In this document: in pieces, positions 44,399-54,360 of the stretch
Layout of the letters: each line of letters opens with the position of its first letter
Position numbering within the stretch: position 1 is the first letter of the stretch
Assembly: GCF_002101705.1 (NCBI RefSeq)
Contig: NZ_LQPC01000020.1
Location: 288,334-352,333 of the forward strand
Length of the DNA: 64,000 nt
Source: Mycolicibacterium iranicum
Lineage (GTDB): Bacteria > Actinomycetota > Actinomycetes > Mycobacteriales > Mycobacteriaceae
Direction: 5' to 3'
Notes under the pieces: generated by a model
The model's input: only the letters and a program-made list of their open reading frames with translations
Told to the model about the DNA's origin: nothing
Database searches by the model: none
Position numbers and translations under genes: made by a program

Positions 44399-45928
44399 AT
44401 GATGCGATTTCCGGAGATGACACCCCGTCGGATCGTCGTACTGGTGGTGGCCGCAATCGTGGCCGCGGTCGCCGCTGTGGGTGCGGCCGTCTACGGCCAC
44501 CGAATCTACCGCGACCTGACCACGACCACTGTCATCGCCTACTTCCCAAGCACCTTCGCGCTGTACCCGGGCGACCAGGTGCTGGTGATGGGTGTCCGGG
44601 TGGGCACCATCGATTCGATCGAGCCCGGCGGTGGTCGGTCCAAAGTCGTTCTGCACTTCGATGATTCCGTCAAGGTCCCTGCCGATGCGACGGCCTCCAT
44701 CGTCAACCCCAGCCTGGTCGCCTCCCGTGCGATCCAGTTGTCGCCTCCCTACCGCGGCGGGCAGATCCTGGCCGACGGTGCCGTGATCCCGTTGGAGCGA
44801 ACCAGGATCCCGGTCGAGTGGGACGATCTTCGTGCGCAGCTCGCGACCGTTCTCGACGGCCTCGGACCTACACCGGAGCAACCTCGGGGGCCTGTCGGGG
44901 AGGTCGTGTCGGCGTTCGCCGACGGTCTCGCCGGAAAGGGCGATCAGCTTAATTCGACGTTCAGCAGTCTGTCGAATGCACTGTCGGCGCTGAACAGGGG
45001 TCGCGGCGATCTGTTCTCCGTTGTGCGCAACCTCGCCCTGTTCGTCAGCACGCTACGCGCCAGCGACCAGCAGTTCGGCGCTTTCAACACCGATCTGGCC
45101 ACACTGACGGAAGCCCTCGGCAACTCCGATGACGAACTCGCCCGAGGCGTCGACGAATTCCGGCAACTTCTCAACCGGACGAGCGACTTCCTCGAGCTCA
45201 ACGGCGACGTCGCCGTCAGCGACGTCAACAACCTGCGTGAGGTCACCGACGCGCTGCTGCAGCCGGAAGCACTCCAGGGCCTGGAGAACACCCTGCATGT
45301 GCTGCCGTCGTTCGGCGGCAACTTCGTCAACATCTACTCTCCGGTGAACGGCGCCCTGACGGCCGTGCCGGTGCTCAACAACTTCGCCAATCCACTTCAG
45401 CTGATGTGCAGTTCGATTCAGGCGGGAAGCCGGCTGGGCTATCAGGAGTCCGCGGAACTATGCGCGCAGTACCTGGCACCCATCCTCGACGCGATCAAGT
45501 TCAACTATCTGCCGTTCGGCATGCAGCCGTTGACCACCGCGAGCACACTGCCGAAGTACGTCGCATATTCCGAGGAGCGGTTGCGGCCGCCGCCCGGCTT
45601 CAAAGACACCACGGTTCCCGGGTTGTGGGCCCGCGATACGTTGTTCTCGCACGGCAATCACGAACCGGGGTGGGTGGTGGCTCCCGGCATGCAGGGGCTC
45701 GACGTCCAGGCTTTGACCTCTCAGATGCTCGCGCCCGATTCGCTGGCGGCCCTACTCGGCGGCCCCGACCCGGCGCCGCCGCAGGCAGGAGTCCGGGGCG
45801 GCGCACCCCCCAACGCCTACGACCAGAACAATCCGCTTCCGCCGCCGTGGTATCCGCAGCCGGCGCCGACCCCGGTTGTGCAACCCCCGACCCCGCCCCT
45901 GGCCGCCGAAGCGGGAGGACAGCCGTGA
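44399..45928 (+). CDS. mceD: Mce-family protein D
   Basis: A 509-residue MceD. ATG 44399, one base after the mceC stop, gives MMRFPEMTPRRIVVLVVAAI, so the transmembrane helix is at about 11-30. The MCE domain follows with VIAYFPSTFALYPGDQVLVM and GVRVGTIDSI. Helical segments have LNRTSDFLELNGDVAVSDVN, then QLMCSSIQAGSRLGYQESAE, a MceD-typical block, and a Pro-rich tail. The frame is open backwards to 43967 inside mceC, which is not coding. Its stop overlaps the mceE start (GTGA). Confidence 0.91.
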   Translation: MMRFPEMTPRRIVVLVVAAIVAAVAAVGAAVYGHRIYRDLTTTTVIAYFPSTFALYPGDQVLVMGVRVGTIDSIEPGGGRSKVVLHFDDSVKVPADATASIVNPSLVASRAIQLSPPYRGGQILADGAVIPLERTRIPVEWDDLRAQLATVLDGLGPTPEQPRGPVGEVVSAFADGLAGKGDQLNSTFSSLSNALSALNRGRGDLFSVVRNLALFVSTLRASDQQFGAFNTDLATLTEALGNSDDELARGVDEFRQLLNRTSDFLELNGDVAVSDVNNLREVTDALLQPEALQGLENTLHVLPSFGGNFVNIYSPVNGALTAVPVLNNFANPLQLMCSSIQAGSRLGYQESAELCAQYLAPILDAIKFNYLPFGMQPLTTASTLPKYVAYSEERLRPPPGFKDTTVPGLWARDTLFSHGNHEPGWVVAPGMQGLDVQALTSQMLAPDSLAALLGGPDPAPPQAGVRGGAPPNAYDQNNPLPPPWYPQPAPTPVVQPPTPPLAAEAGGQP

Positions 45929-47047
45929 GACGCACCACCATGAGGGCGGCCGCACTGCTGTGCTGCCTGTTGCTCGTCAGCGGCTGCGGCTCATGGCGCG
46001 GGCTGGCCAACGTGCCCATGCCGGGCGGTCCGGGTACCGGGCCCGACCACTCGACCATCTACGTCGAGCTGCAGAATACGTTGGCGCTCAACGTCAACAG
46101 CCGTGTCCGCGTCGCGGACGTGTTCGTTGGCCGCGTCTCGAAGATCGAATTCCGGCCGTGGAAGGCGTTTCTGACGCTGGACTTGGACGCCGGGGTCAGA
46201 CTGCCCCGCAATGCGACGGCCAAGGTCGGCCAGACCAGCGTGCTCGGCAGCCAGCACATCGAGCTTGCAGCTCCGCCGGATCCGTCCCCTCAGCCGCTGC
46301 GCACAGGCGACACGATTCCGCTGGAGCGCACAGCAGCTTTCCCGACCACGGAGCGAACCCTGGCCAGTATCGCCACCGTCTTGCGCGGCGGCGGCATCTC
46401 CAACCTCGACACCATCTCGACCGAACTCGACAAATTGTTCACCGGTCGCGCCGAACAGATCAGGGAGTTCCTCAACCAGCTCGACACCTTCGTCACCGAG
46501 CTCAACGGTCAGCGCGACGCTATCACCCGCGCCCTCGGCCACCGATGATCTGTTGACGATCCTCGCCGCGGGCAACGACGTCGTCGACGCAGCGCTCACC
46601 GAACTACCACCATTGATTGCACATTTCGACGCCAAACGTGAGGTGTTCGCCGACGCGACGATCGCCCTGGGACGTCTGTCGCGTGTCACAGGAGATGCCG
46701 TCACGGCATCCCGCGCCGATCTGGAGACGAACCTGGCCCTGTTGCAGCGGCCCCTCACCCAGCTCGGCTACGCCGCCCCGTATGTGCTCGGCGCCCTCAA
46801 GGTGCTTCTCACCGCCCCGTTCAACATCGACGATGTGCCCAAGGTGGTGCGGGGAGACTATGTAAACATCTCGGCGACCATCGATTTCACCCTCAGTGCC
46901 ATTGACAACGCGCTGTTGAGCGGCACCGGATTCTCCGGGGCGCTGCGCGCGCTGGAGCAGGCGTGGGGCCGGGATCCGGCCACGATGATTCCCGACGTCC
47001 GCTACACGCCGAATCCCGCCGATCTTCCTCCCGAGCGGGGGCGATAG
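45925..47047 (+). pseudogene. mceE: Mce-family lipoprotein E, frameshifted
   Basis: MceE is the lipoprotein subunit of the Mce tube. GTG 45925 overlaps the mceD stop, with GGGAGGAC just upstream. A lipobox LLVSGC at residues 16-21 predicts lipid attachment at Cys21, and MCE-domain segments (VELQNTLALNVNSRVRVADV, QTSVLGSQHIELA) follow. In this frame translation stops at 46546-46548 after RDAITRALGHR. The natural continuation (DDLLTILAAGNDVVDAALTE through PLTQLGYAAPYVLGALKVLL) lies in the next frame and ends at 47047. Removing one base near 46538-46544 joins the two parts into 373 residues, normal for MceE. So this is a one-base insertion, real or a sequence error. Confidence 0.88.
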
Positions 47048-47049
47048 CG

Positions 47050-48597
47050 ATGCTCACCAGGGGCCGTCGCGTTCAGCTCGTCGTATTCGCGATACTGACC
47101 GTCATCTCCGTGGGGGTGCTGGGGATCTACTATCTGCGGCTACCGGCCCTTGTCGGGATCGGCAGGTACACACTCAATGTCGAGCTTGAGTCCTCCGGTG
47201 GGCTCTACCCGACTGCCAACGTCACCTATCGCGGCACCACGATCGGCAAAGTCACTTCGGTGGAGCCGATCGGTGGCAGTGTGCGAGCCACGCTGTCGAT
47301 CGACGATGACTATCGGGTGCCCGTCGACGTGGTCGCCAATGTGCACTCGGTGTCGGCGGTCGGAGAACAGTTCCTCGATCTGGTCGACGAGGGTCCGGGC
47401 GAGGCGTTCCTGGCCGACGGCCAGACGATCGTCAGAAGCACTGTGCCGCAACCGATCGGCCCGTTGATCGATGCGGCCAATGAAGCCGTCGATGCGCTCC
47501 CCCAAGACAGGCTCGCCGCACTGTTGCGGGAAACATCAACGGCTGTCGGCGATCTCGGTCCATCGCTGCAGCGACTGGTCGACTCGGCACAGGCGCTCGG
47601 CGGTGATCTCGCGGCCAACGCCGATTCCCTCGATGCACTCCTCGACGACTCCGGCCCGCTCCTGGAGAGTCAGGTGTCCACCGGTGCGGCGATCAACCAG
47701 TGGGCGCGCAACGTGCGCGACCTGTCCCGGCAGAGCGCGCAGCGGGATGAGTCGGTGCGCGCCATCCTGCAGACTGCGGCTCCGACCGCTGACCAGGTGG
47801 GTGCCGTTTTCGGCGGTGTACAAGAGGCACTCCCCCAGGTGCTTGCGAACACCGCGGTGGTGTTCGACATGCTCAAGCGATACAACGCCGGCGTCGAGCA
47901 GGGGCTCGTATTCCTACCTCAGGGAGCGTCGATCGCCCAGACAGTCGTCGCCCCGTTCACCGACTCCGCGGCGCTCGACTTCCGGCTGGCCATTAACGAA
48001 CCGCCGCCTTGCCTGACGGGTTTCCTACCTGCCTCCGAGTGGCGCTCGCCTGCGGAGACCACGACGATCGATCCGCCGGCACGCGCGTACTGCAAGATTC
48101 CGAAGGACTTTCAGGCCAACGTGGTGCGCGGCGCACGCAATTACCCGTGCGCCGACGTGCCCGGCAAGCGTGCCGCCAATCCCGAAGAATGCCGCAGCGA
48201 CGAACCCTATGTGCCGGCGGGAACCAATCCCTGGTACGGCGATCCGAACCAGATCCTCGCGTGTCCCGCCCCCGGGGCACGATGCGATCAGCCCGTCACA
48301 CCGGGAATGGTCATCCCCGCGCCCAGTGTCAACAACGGTCGCAATCCTGCGCCGGCCGATGCCCTGTCTCCGTCACCGGGTCCGGTGAGCGATCCGCTGA
48401 CGCAGCCTCGTTCCGGCACGACGCAGTGCAGCGGCCAGCAACCAGTGCAGTGCACCTATACGCCCGCCGACATTCCCTCGGCGATCTACGACGTGTCCCG
48501 CGGTCAGGTGGTGGCCAGTGACGGCACGGTATTCACGGTGTCTTCGCCCGTGCCCACAGGTCAGGAGTGGAAGAGCATGCTCGCCCCGGCCGGATGA
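47050..48597 (+). CDS. mceF: Mce-family protein F
   Basis: The last Mce subunit, 515 residues. ATG 47050 lies two bases after the mceE stop. It has an N-terminal helix (LVVFAILTVISVGVLGIYYL), the MCE domain with LNVELESSGGLYPTANVTYR and SVSAVGEQFLDLVD, a helical region with PSLQRLVDSAQALGGDLAAN, and a C-terminal region with several cysteines (CKIPKDFQANVVRGARNYPC and others) that is typical of MceF and may form disulfides. The extended Pro/Gly tail ends in PTGQEWKSMLAPAG. The frame is open back to 46963 but that part is not coding. Confidence 0.92.
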   Translation: MLTRGRRVQLVVFAILTVISVGVLGIYYLRLPALVGIGRYTLNVELESSGGLYPTANVTYRGTTIGKVTSVEPIGGSVRATLSIDDDYRVPVDVVANVHSVSAVGEQFLDLVDEGPGEAFLADGQTIVRSTVPQPIGPLIDAANEAVDALPQDRLAALLRETSTAVGDLGPSLQRLVDSAQALGGDLAANADSLDALLDDSGPLLESQVSTGAAINQWARNVRDLSRQSAQRDESVRAILQTAAPTADQVGAVFGGVQEALPQVLANTAVVFDMLKRYNAGVEQGLVFLPQGASIAQTVVAPFTDSAALDFRLAINEPPPCLTGFLPASEWRSPAETTTIDPPARAYCKIPKDFQANVVRGARNYPCADVPGKRAANPEECRSDEPYVPAGTNPWYGDPNQILACPAPGARCDQPVTPGMVIPAPSVNNGRNPAPADALSPSPGPVSDPLTQPRSGTTQCSGQQPVQCTYTPADIPSAIYDVSRGQVVASDGTVFTVSSPVPTGQEWKSMLAPAG

Positions 48598-48670
48598 CTG
48601 CGAAGCGGACTGGACGTCGGCGCTGCGTGGACGAAACGTCGACATCGTCGCCGGCCCTTAAGCTGACGCA

Positions 48671-49237
48671 GTGGCAAGACCCGAGCGCCGCGGCGCGGGG
48701 CGCAGCACCCCCGACGAGTGGCTGCAGGCTGGATTCGCACTCCTGGCGGAGGACGGCTTCACGGCACTGAAGATCGATACCTTGTCGACACGCCTCGGGA
48801 TGACGAAGGGCAGCTTCTACTGGCACTTCGCCGACATGGCGGCGTACAAGGCGGCTCTCGTGTCGGCGTGGGCGCAGTGGCGTGACGATGACCACCGCCG
48901 ATTCGCCGAACTGGAGACGCTGGCGCCCCGAGACCGACTGATCAAGATGACGGCGTTTCTGATCAGCCCTCGCCAGTGGATGCTCGAGCGGGCGATGCGG
49001 GAGTGGGCTCGATCAGATCGTGCCGCCGCCCGCAGCGTCAAGGCCGCCGACCGTCGCGCCCGGGCCGCGGTTCGGCAGGCTTTCCTCGACCTCGGACTGA
49101 GCGAGGCGGTCGCCGAGCAGCGGTCGCAATGGCTCTTCGCCATCGGCATCGGCGCTCTGCACCTGTCGAACGCGAAGTCACCGAGGATCCCACTCGCACA
49201 GCGGGAGGAGCTGGTGGATTTCCTGATCCGCCCCTGA
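48671..49237 (+). CDS. TetR-family transcriptional regulator
   Basis: A 188-residue TetR regulator. The HTH spans about 18-55 with GFALLAEDGFTALKIDTLST and GMTKGSFYWHFADM. The ligand domain is not assignable; the C-terminal QWLFAIGIGALHLS resembles other actinobacterial TetRs. The GTG start is 73 bases after mceF on the same strand, so it may be cotranscribed or control the mce operon or the P450. The palindrome at 40531-40548 is a candidate site, but this is only proximity. Confidence 0.87.
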   Translation: MARPERRGAGRSTPDEWLQAGFALLAEDGFTALKIDTLSTRLGMTKGSFYWHFADMAAYKAALVSAWAQWRDDDHRRFAELETLAPRDRLIKMTAFLISPRQWMLERAMREWARSDRAAARSVKAADRRARAAVRQAFLDLGLSEAVAEQRSQWLFAIGIGALHLSNAKSPRIPLAQREELVDFLIRP

Positions 49238-49254
49238 GCGCCCGGTTGGCTTTG

Positions 49255-49476
49255 TCAGCAGGCGACGCCGGCGAAGATGGCCCCGGTGATCAGCGCAATC
49301 ACCAACGCGATCGTCGGCATCCCACTGAATAGTGCGACCGTGACTCCCGCGACCGCGGCGATCAGGATCGTCAGCATGAGGAAGGCGAGCGCCCAATTCA
49401 CGTGGCTGGACGCATGCGCCGTCCGGGGCGCGTCGATAGCCTCTGAGACCATCGCGCCGTCACCGATTCCGACCAT
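49255..49476 (-). CDS. Small two-helix membrane protein
   Basis: A 73-residue protein with two hydrophobic helices (WALAFLMLTILIAAVAGVTV and IALVIALITGAIFAGVAC) after a polar 25-residue N-terminus. ATG 49476 is chosen because AGAGAGG lies seven bases upstream on the minus strand; an upstream start at 49566 has no such site. No family is recognised. It is divergent from the M15-like lipoprotein, and the 160-base gap between them is AT-richer than the surroundings, as expected for a promoter region. Confidence 0.65.
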   Translation of the reverse strand: MVGIGDGAMVSEAIDAPRTAHASSHVNWALAFLMLTILIAAVAGVTVALFSGMPTIALVIALITGAIFAGVAC

Positions 49477-49636
49477 GGCACATCCTCTCTGTGATGACGG
49501 ACACAATATAACGCGGCAATGGCGCACATCACATTCAAGACAGCAATGTTGTGATCTATCCGTCAATTTCGAAAGCCCAACTAACAGAAGTGATTAGCGC
49601 GCCTAATCGCGAATAGAGGCGGGTACGTTGGCGTCG

Positions 49637-50362
49637 ATGAGAGTTGCGGGGCCGGCCGCGCTGGCAATCCTCACGGTGGCACTGGTGCAGTGCGCGCCGG
49701 CGTCCAATCCGACCCCGCCGCCCCCTGATCCGTCGTCGCCGACGCCGCCGACGCAGGAACTGCCGGCGGAGACATTCAGCACCGTCACCCCGAGCCCGCG
49801 ACCGCAGCCTGCTGCGATCACCCCTGTCACCGCATCCGACCTGGGCACGTCATGGCGCCCCGGCTGTCCGGCCGGGCCCGACGAACTCATGCGCGTCGAC
49901 CTGGACTTCTGGGGATTCGACGCGCGGACACACCGCGGCTCCCTGGTGGTGCACCGGGACCTCACCGAAGAGGTCATTGAGGTGTTCGACCAGCTCTACC
50001 AGCTGCGTTATCCGATCGACAAGATGCGCACCGTCGAGAACTACCCCGGCGCCGACGACGAGCTCTCGATGCGCGACAACAACACCTCGGCGTTCAACTG
50101 CCGCGCCATCCCGGGCAGCGGCAGCTGGTCGCTGCACGCCTACGGACGGGCCATCGACATCAACCCCAAGCTCAACCCGTACATCCCCAGCAACGGAAAG
50201 TACGAACCCGCCAACGCCGGTCCGTGGATCGATCGCACCCGTACCGAGCCGGGGATGCTGCACGACGCGGATGCCGCCGTACGCGCATTCACCGACCGCG
50301 GCTGGCGCTGGGGCGGCCACTGGACGTCACCGAAGGACTACCAACACTTCGAGATTCGTTGA
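49637..50362 (+). CDS. M15-family D-Ala-D-Ala carboxypeptidase-like lipoprotein
   Basis: A 241-residue exported protein. The signal peptide ends in a probable lipobox ALVQCAP, so it is likely lipid-anchored. A Pro/Thr-rich linker to about residue 65 is followed by an M15 (VanY/D-alanyl-D-alanine peptidase) domain: WSLHAYGRAIDINPKLNPY with zinc ligands His and Asp, and WRWGGHWTSPKDYQHFEI with the third histidine. It probably trims peptidoglycan stem peptides. ATG 49637 is used; TTG 49628 with GGCGGG upstream is an alternative. Confidence 0.8.
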   Translation: MRVAGPAALAILTVALVQCAPASNPTPPPPDPSSPTPPTQELPAETFSTVTPSPRPQPAAITPVTASDLGTSWRPGCPAGPDELMRVDLDFWGFDARTHRGSLVVHRDLTEEVIEVFDQLYQLRYPIDKMRTVENYPGADDELSMRDNNTSAFNCRAIPGSGSWSLHAYGRAIDINPKLNPYIPSNGKYEPANAGPWIDRTRTEPGMLHDADAAVRAFTDRGWRWGGHWTSPKDYQHFEIR

Positions 50363-50446
50363 CACCGGGCGGACCCCGGTCCGAATATGTCCGAAGGTGA
50401 ACCCCCGCAGGAGGTATTCCGTGTCGTAAATTAAGGCGCTTTCCTC

Positions 50447-52714
50447 TTGGACTGGAGACATCCCCTGCTTCATCGAATCGCCCTTTTGGCACTCGCCGCA
50501 CCGCGTCGCATCCTCGTCGCCGCGGCGCTCCTCACGGTCGCCCTCGGGGTGTTCGGGGTTCCCGTGGCCAAGAGTCTGTCGCCGAGCGGCTTCTCCGATC
50601 CGGGCTCGGAATCCGCCCACGCCGCGGCACTGCTGACCGAGAAGTTCGACCAGGGCGATGTCCAGATGCTCATCGTCGTGTCGTCCCCCGACGGCATCGA
50701 TGCGCAGGAGGTTCGCGAGGTCGGGACCGAAATCGTCGCCGACCTCGACGACAATCCGCACGTGGCGGGCGTGTCCTCGCCGTGGACCACACCTCCTGCG
50801 GCGGCGGCCGATCTCGTCAGCCGCGATCGCACGGCGGGCCTGATCGTCGCGGGGATCACGGGCACCGAGGCACAGCAGCAGACGTGGGCCAAGGAGATCT
50901 CTGAGCAGGTCACCCGCACCCGTGAGGACGGGATCGTCGTCAAGACCGGCGGCACGGCCATGGTCAACGTGCAGATCACCGACCAGTCCCAGCGCGACCT
51001 GCTGGTCATGGAGTCGCTGGCGATCCCGCTGAGCTTCCTGGTTCTGGTGTGGGTGTTCGGCGGGCTTCTGGCCGCCGCGCTGCCGGTGGCCATCGGCGGC
51101 ATGGCGATCATCGGCGCGCTGGCGGTGCTGCGGCTGGTCACGTTCGCCACCGACGTGTCGATCTTCGCGCTGAACCTGGCCACCGCGATGGGGCTGGCAC
51201 TGGCCATCGACTACACCCTGCTGATCCTGTCGCGATACCGCGACGAACTCGCCGCCGGCGCCGACCGCCCGGAGGCGATCAAGCGCACGATGACGACGGC
51301 CGGGCGCACGGTGATCTTCTCGGCGACGACGGTGGCGCTGTCGATGTCGGCGATGGTGCTGTTCCCGATGCACTTCCTCAAATCGTTCGCCTACGCCGGC
51401 GTCGCGACCGTCGCGTTCGCCGCGGCAGCCGCCGTCATCGTGACTCCCGCGGCCCTGGTGTTGCTCGGGGACCGCCTCGACTCGCTCGACGTCCGCAGGC
51501 TGGCGCGTCGCATCCTGCGCAGGCCCGAACCCCAGCCGGTGCCCGTCGAACAGCGATTCTGGTACCGCTGCGCGACGTCGGTGATGCGCCGGGCCCTGCC
51601 GCTCGGCGTGGTGGTTGTCGCCCTGCTGCTCGTGCTGGGCGTGCCGTTTCTCGGCGTCAAGTGGGGCTTCCCCGATGACCGCGTGCTGCCGCAGTCCGCG
51701 TCGGCCCACCAGGTCGGCGACCAGTTGCGTACGGAGTTCGCGGACAACACCGATACCAACGTCACGATCGTCATCCCCGACAGCCAAGGATTGAGCCCGG
51801 GTGACCTGACCACCTACGCGATGGAACTGTCGCGCGTGCCCGACGTCCCTGCGGTGTCCGCTCCGACGGGCACGTTCGTCGACGGCGCCAAGGCGGGCCC
51901 GCCGTCAGCGCCCACCGGCGAGAAAGACGGCAGCACTTTTCTCACCGTGACCAGTTCCGCGCCACTGTTTTCCGATGCGTCCGAGACCCAGCTGGACCGG
52001 CTGCATGCCGTCGAGGGACCGGGCGGGCGTGACGTCCAGATGACCGGAACGGCGCAGATCAACCGCGACAGCGTGGATGCGATCACGAGCAAGCTGCCGC
52101 TGGTGCTCGGCCTGATCGCCGTGATCATGTTCGCCCTGCTGTTCCTGCTCACCGGCAGCGTCGTCGTGCCACTGAAAGCGCTTGTGCTGAACATGCTTTC
52201 ACTGACCGCCGCCTTCGGCGCGCTGGTGTGGATCTTCCAGGACGGGCATCTGTCCGGCCTCGGGACCACCTCGACGGGCACGCTCGTCGCGAATATGCCG
52301 GTGCTGCTGTTCTGCATCGCGTTCGGCCTGTCGATGGACTACGAGGTGTTCCTCGTCGCGCGGATCCGCGAATTCGTGCTGGACGGCCACGAGAACGATG
52401 AAGCGGTGGCCCTCGGTATCGCCCACACCGGCCGCATCATCACCGCCGCCGCCCTGATCATGTCGATCTCCTTTGCGGCGCTGATCGCCGCGAACGTGTC
52501 GTTCATGCGCATGTTCGGGCTCGGTCTCACGCTGGCCGTGCTCGTCGACGCCACCCTGGTCCGCATGGTCCTCGTTCCGGCGTTCATGCATCTGATGGGC
52601 AACGTGAACTGGTGGGCACCAGCCTTTCTCAAACGCGTACACGAACGCCTCGGCTTCAGCGAAGAACCGGCGGCAAAACCCGACAGCACAGAGGCAGAAC
52701 AGGTCAGCACATGA
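50447..52714 (+). CDS. MmpL-family RND lipid transporter
   Basis: A 755-residue MmpL/actinorhodin-type transporter that uses the proton gradient to move lipids outwards. TM1 is [21 protein letters not shown] periplasmic domain follows, then TM2-TM6 with [20 protein letters not shown] and [20 protein letters not shown], where DY is the proton-relay signature. The second periplasmic domain is about 400-530. TM7-TM12 contain [20 protein letters not shown] with the matching SMDY. The start is taken as TTG 50447; no ATG or GTG fits well. Its last codons overlap the start of the type III PKS gene (ATGA), so it probably exports that enzyme's product. Confidence 0.88.
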   Translation: MDWRHPLLHRIALLALAAPRRILVAAALLTVALGVFGVPVAKSLSPSGFSDPGSESAHAAALLTEKFDQGDVQMLIVVSSPDGIDAQEVREVGTEIVADLDDNPHVAGVSSPWTTPPAAAADLVSRDRTAGLIVAGITGTEAQQQTWAKEISEQVTRTREDGIVVKTGGTAMVNVQITDQSQRDLLVMESLAIPLSFLVLVWVFGGLLAAALPVAIGGMAIIGALAVLRLVTFATDVSIFALNLATAMGLALAIDYTLLILSRYRDELAAGADRPEAIKRTMTTAGRTVIFSATTVALSMSAMVLFPMHFLKSFAYAGVATVAFAAAAAVIVTPAALVLLGDRLDSLDVRRLARRILRRPEPQPVPVEQRFWYRCATSVMRRALPLGVVVVALLLVLGVPFLGVKWGFPDDRVLPQSASAHQVGDQLRTEFADNTDTNVTIVIPDSQGLSPGDLTTYAMELSRVPDVPAVSAPTGTFVDGAKAGPPSAPTGEKDGSTFLTVTSSAPLFSDASETQLDRLHAVEGPGGRDVQMTGTAQINRDSVDAITSKLPLVLGLIAVIMFALLFLLTGSVVVPLKALVLNMLSLTAAFGALVWIFQDGHLSGLGTTSTGTLVANMPVLLFCIAFGLSMDYEVFLVARIREFVLDGHENDEAVALGIAHTGRIITAAALIMSISFAALIAANVSFMRMFGLGLTLAVLVDATLVRMVLVPAFMHLMGNVNWWAPAFLKRVHERLGFSEEPAAKPDSTEAEQVST

Positions 52715-53787
52715 GCGAGAAACCGATCAGCGTCATCGCGGCAGTGCAGGGCGCGCTTCCGCCGCACCGATACACCCAGGACGAAGTCACCGAGGCGTTC
52801 CTGGCGGTCCCGGCCTTTCAAGGCGTCGAAGATCTGCTGCGCGGGCTGCACAAGAACGCCAAGGTCAACGCGCGACATCTGGTCCTGCCGTTGGAGCGTT
52901 ACACCGAACTGCTCGACTTCGGCGACGCCAACGACCTCTACATCGAGCATGCGGTCGACCTCGCCTGCCAGGCACTCGTGGCCGCGCTCGACGAATCTGG
53001 GCTCAAGCCAACTGATCTCGATATGATCATGTCGACGACGGTCACCGGTATCGCCGTCCCGTCGCTGGATGCGCGCATTGCCGCGCGACTGGGACTGCGG
53101 CCCGACGTGCGCCGGGTGCCGCTGTTCGGACTCGGCTGCGTCGCGGGCGCGGCAGGCATCGCCCGGATGCACGACTATCTCAAGGGCGCGCCCGACCACA
53201 TCGCCGCGCTGGTGTCGGTCGAACTGTGCTCGCTCACCCGCCCCGCACTCACGCCGACGATCGGCAGCCTGGTGGGCAGCGCGTTGTTCGGTGACGGCGC
53301 GGCCGCCGTCATCGCCGCGGGCGCCCATCGCGCCGGCGCGATCGACGCGGCCGGACCCGCGGTGCTCGACACGCGCAGCCGGATGTACCCCGACTCGCTC
53401 GACATCATGGGCTGGACCGTGAACCGCAACGGATTTCAGCTCGTGCTGTCCCCGGAGCTGCCCGAGCTGATCATGCGCTACCTGCCCGATGACGTGACCG
53501 GCTTCCTCGGCGAGCACGCCCTCGGCGTCGGCGACATCTCGACGTGGGTCTCCCATCCCGGCGGACCAAAGGTCTTGGAGGCCATCGCGGCGGCTCTCGA
53601 CCTCGGCGACGACGCGCTCGAGCTGTCCTGGCGCTCGCTGGCCGAGGTGGGCAACATGTCGTCGTCGTCGGTGCTGCACATCTTCCGCGACACCATCGCC
53701 AAGCGGCCGGCTGCCGGCCAGCCCGGTCTGTTGATGGCGATGGGCCCCGGTTTCTGCTCCGAACTCGTCCTGCTGCGTTGGCAGTGA
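52711..53787 (+). CDS. Type III polyketide synthase (chalcone/stilbene synthase family)
   Basis: A 358-residue type III PKS that extends a fatty acyl starter with malonyl-CoA and cyclises it. The catalytic triad is visible: Cys143 in [14 protein letters not shown], His282 in [14 protein letters not shown], and Asn315 in [23 protein letters not shown] near 192-201 and [16 protein letters not shown] at the end are family marks. ATG 52711 overlaps the mmpL stop; the frame is open back to 52612. Product class (alkylpyrone, alkylresorcinol or other) is unknown. The ICMT-like and FAD genes downstream favour a phenolic lipid, as in Streptomyces srsABC. Confidence 0.93.
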   Translation: MSEKPISVIAAVQGALPPHRYTQDEVTEAFLAVPAFQGVEDLLRGLHKNAKVNARHLVLPLERYTELLDFGDANDLYIEHAVDLACQALVAALDESGLKPTDLDMIMSTTVTGIAVPSLDARIAARLGLRPDVRRVPLFGLGCVAGAAGIARMHDYLKGAPDHIAALVSVELCSLTRPALTPTIGSLVGSALFGDGAAAVIAAGAHRAGAIDAAGPAVLDTRSRMYPDSLDIMGWTVNRNGFQLVLSPELPELIMRYLPDDVTGFLGEHALGVGDISTWVSHPGGPKVLEAIAAALDLGDDALELSWRSLAEVGNMSSSSVLHIFRDTIAKRPAAGQPGLLMAMGPGFCSELVLLRWQ

Positions 53788-53798
53788 GGGACGGGACG

Positions 53799-54314
53799 AT
53801 GCTCGCGTATACGATTCTGATCGCCGCCGTCGCGGTGGAGCGCGTCGCCGAACTCATTGTCTCCCAGCGCAACCTGAAGTGGAGCAAAGCGCGCGGCGGC
53901 GTGGAGTTCGGCTTGTCGCACTATCCGGTCATGGTGGTGCTGCACACCGGCCTGCTGGTCGGCTGCCTTTACGAGGCCTCCCACCGGGAGTTCATCCCGC
54001 TGCTGGGCTGGCCGATGTTCGTCGTCGCGGTGGCAGCCCAGGTGCTGCGCTGGTGGTGCATCACCACGCTGGGCCACCAGTGGAACACCAGGGTCGTGGT
54101 GGTGCCCAACGCCGGGCGCGTCACCGGCGGGCCGTACCGGTTCATGTCTCATCCCAACTACGTGGCGGTCGTCGTCGAGGGCATCGCGCTTCCGCTGGTT
54201 CACACCGCCTGGATCACGGCGCTGGTCTTCACCGTGCTCAACGCGCTGCTGCTGTGGGTGCGAATCTCGGTGGAGAACAGGGCGCTTCAATCGCTGACGG
54301 GCGCCCGAGCATGA
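53799..54314 (+). CDS. Isoprenylcysteine methyltransferase-like (ICMT) enzyme
   Basis: A 171-residue integral membrane methyltransferase. Several hydrophobic helices span the first 100 residues (LAYTILIAAVAVERVAELIV, MFVVAVAAQVLRWWCITTLG). The SAM-binding signature is GPYRFMSHPNYVAVVVEGIA. In Streptomyces the equivalent enzyme SrsB methylates the phenolic hydroxyl of the type III PKS product, the most likely role here. ATG 53799 with GAGGG upstream is used; a GTG at 53784 overlapping the PKS stop is an alternative. Its TGA overlaps the first of three repeated ATG starts. Confidence 0.85.
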   Translation: MLAYTILIAAVAVERVAELIVSQRNLKWSKARGGVEFGLSHYPVMVVLHTGLLVGCLYEASHREFIPLLGWPMFVVAVAAQVLRWWCITTLGHQWNTRVVVVPNAGRVTGGPYRFMSHPNYVAVVVEGIALPLVHTAWITALVFTVLNALLLWVRISVENRALQSLTGARA

Positions 54315-54337
54315 TTGACCTGGTGGTCGCCGCATGA
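54311..54337 (+). other. Minigene 1, MIDLVVAA
   Basis: ATG 54311 overlaps the stop of the ICMT-like gene (ATGA) and encodes MIDLVVAA before TGA at 54335-54337. That stop overlaps the second ATG. Whether it is translated is unknown, but the layout would allow ribosomes to re-start repeatedly. Confidence 0.6.
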
Positions 54338-54360
54338 TCGACCTGGTGGTCGCGGCATGA
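54334..54360 (+). other. Minigene 2, MIDLVVAA
   Basis: ATG 54334 again encodes MIDLVVAA and ends with TGA at 54358-54360, which overlaps the true ATG of the oxidoreductase at 54357. Confidence 0.6.
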
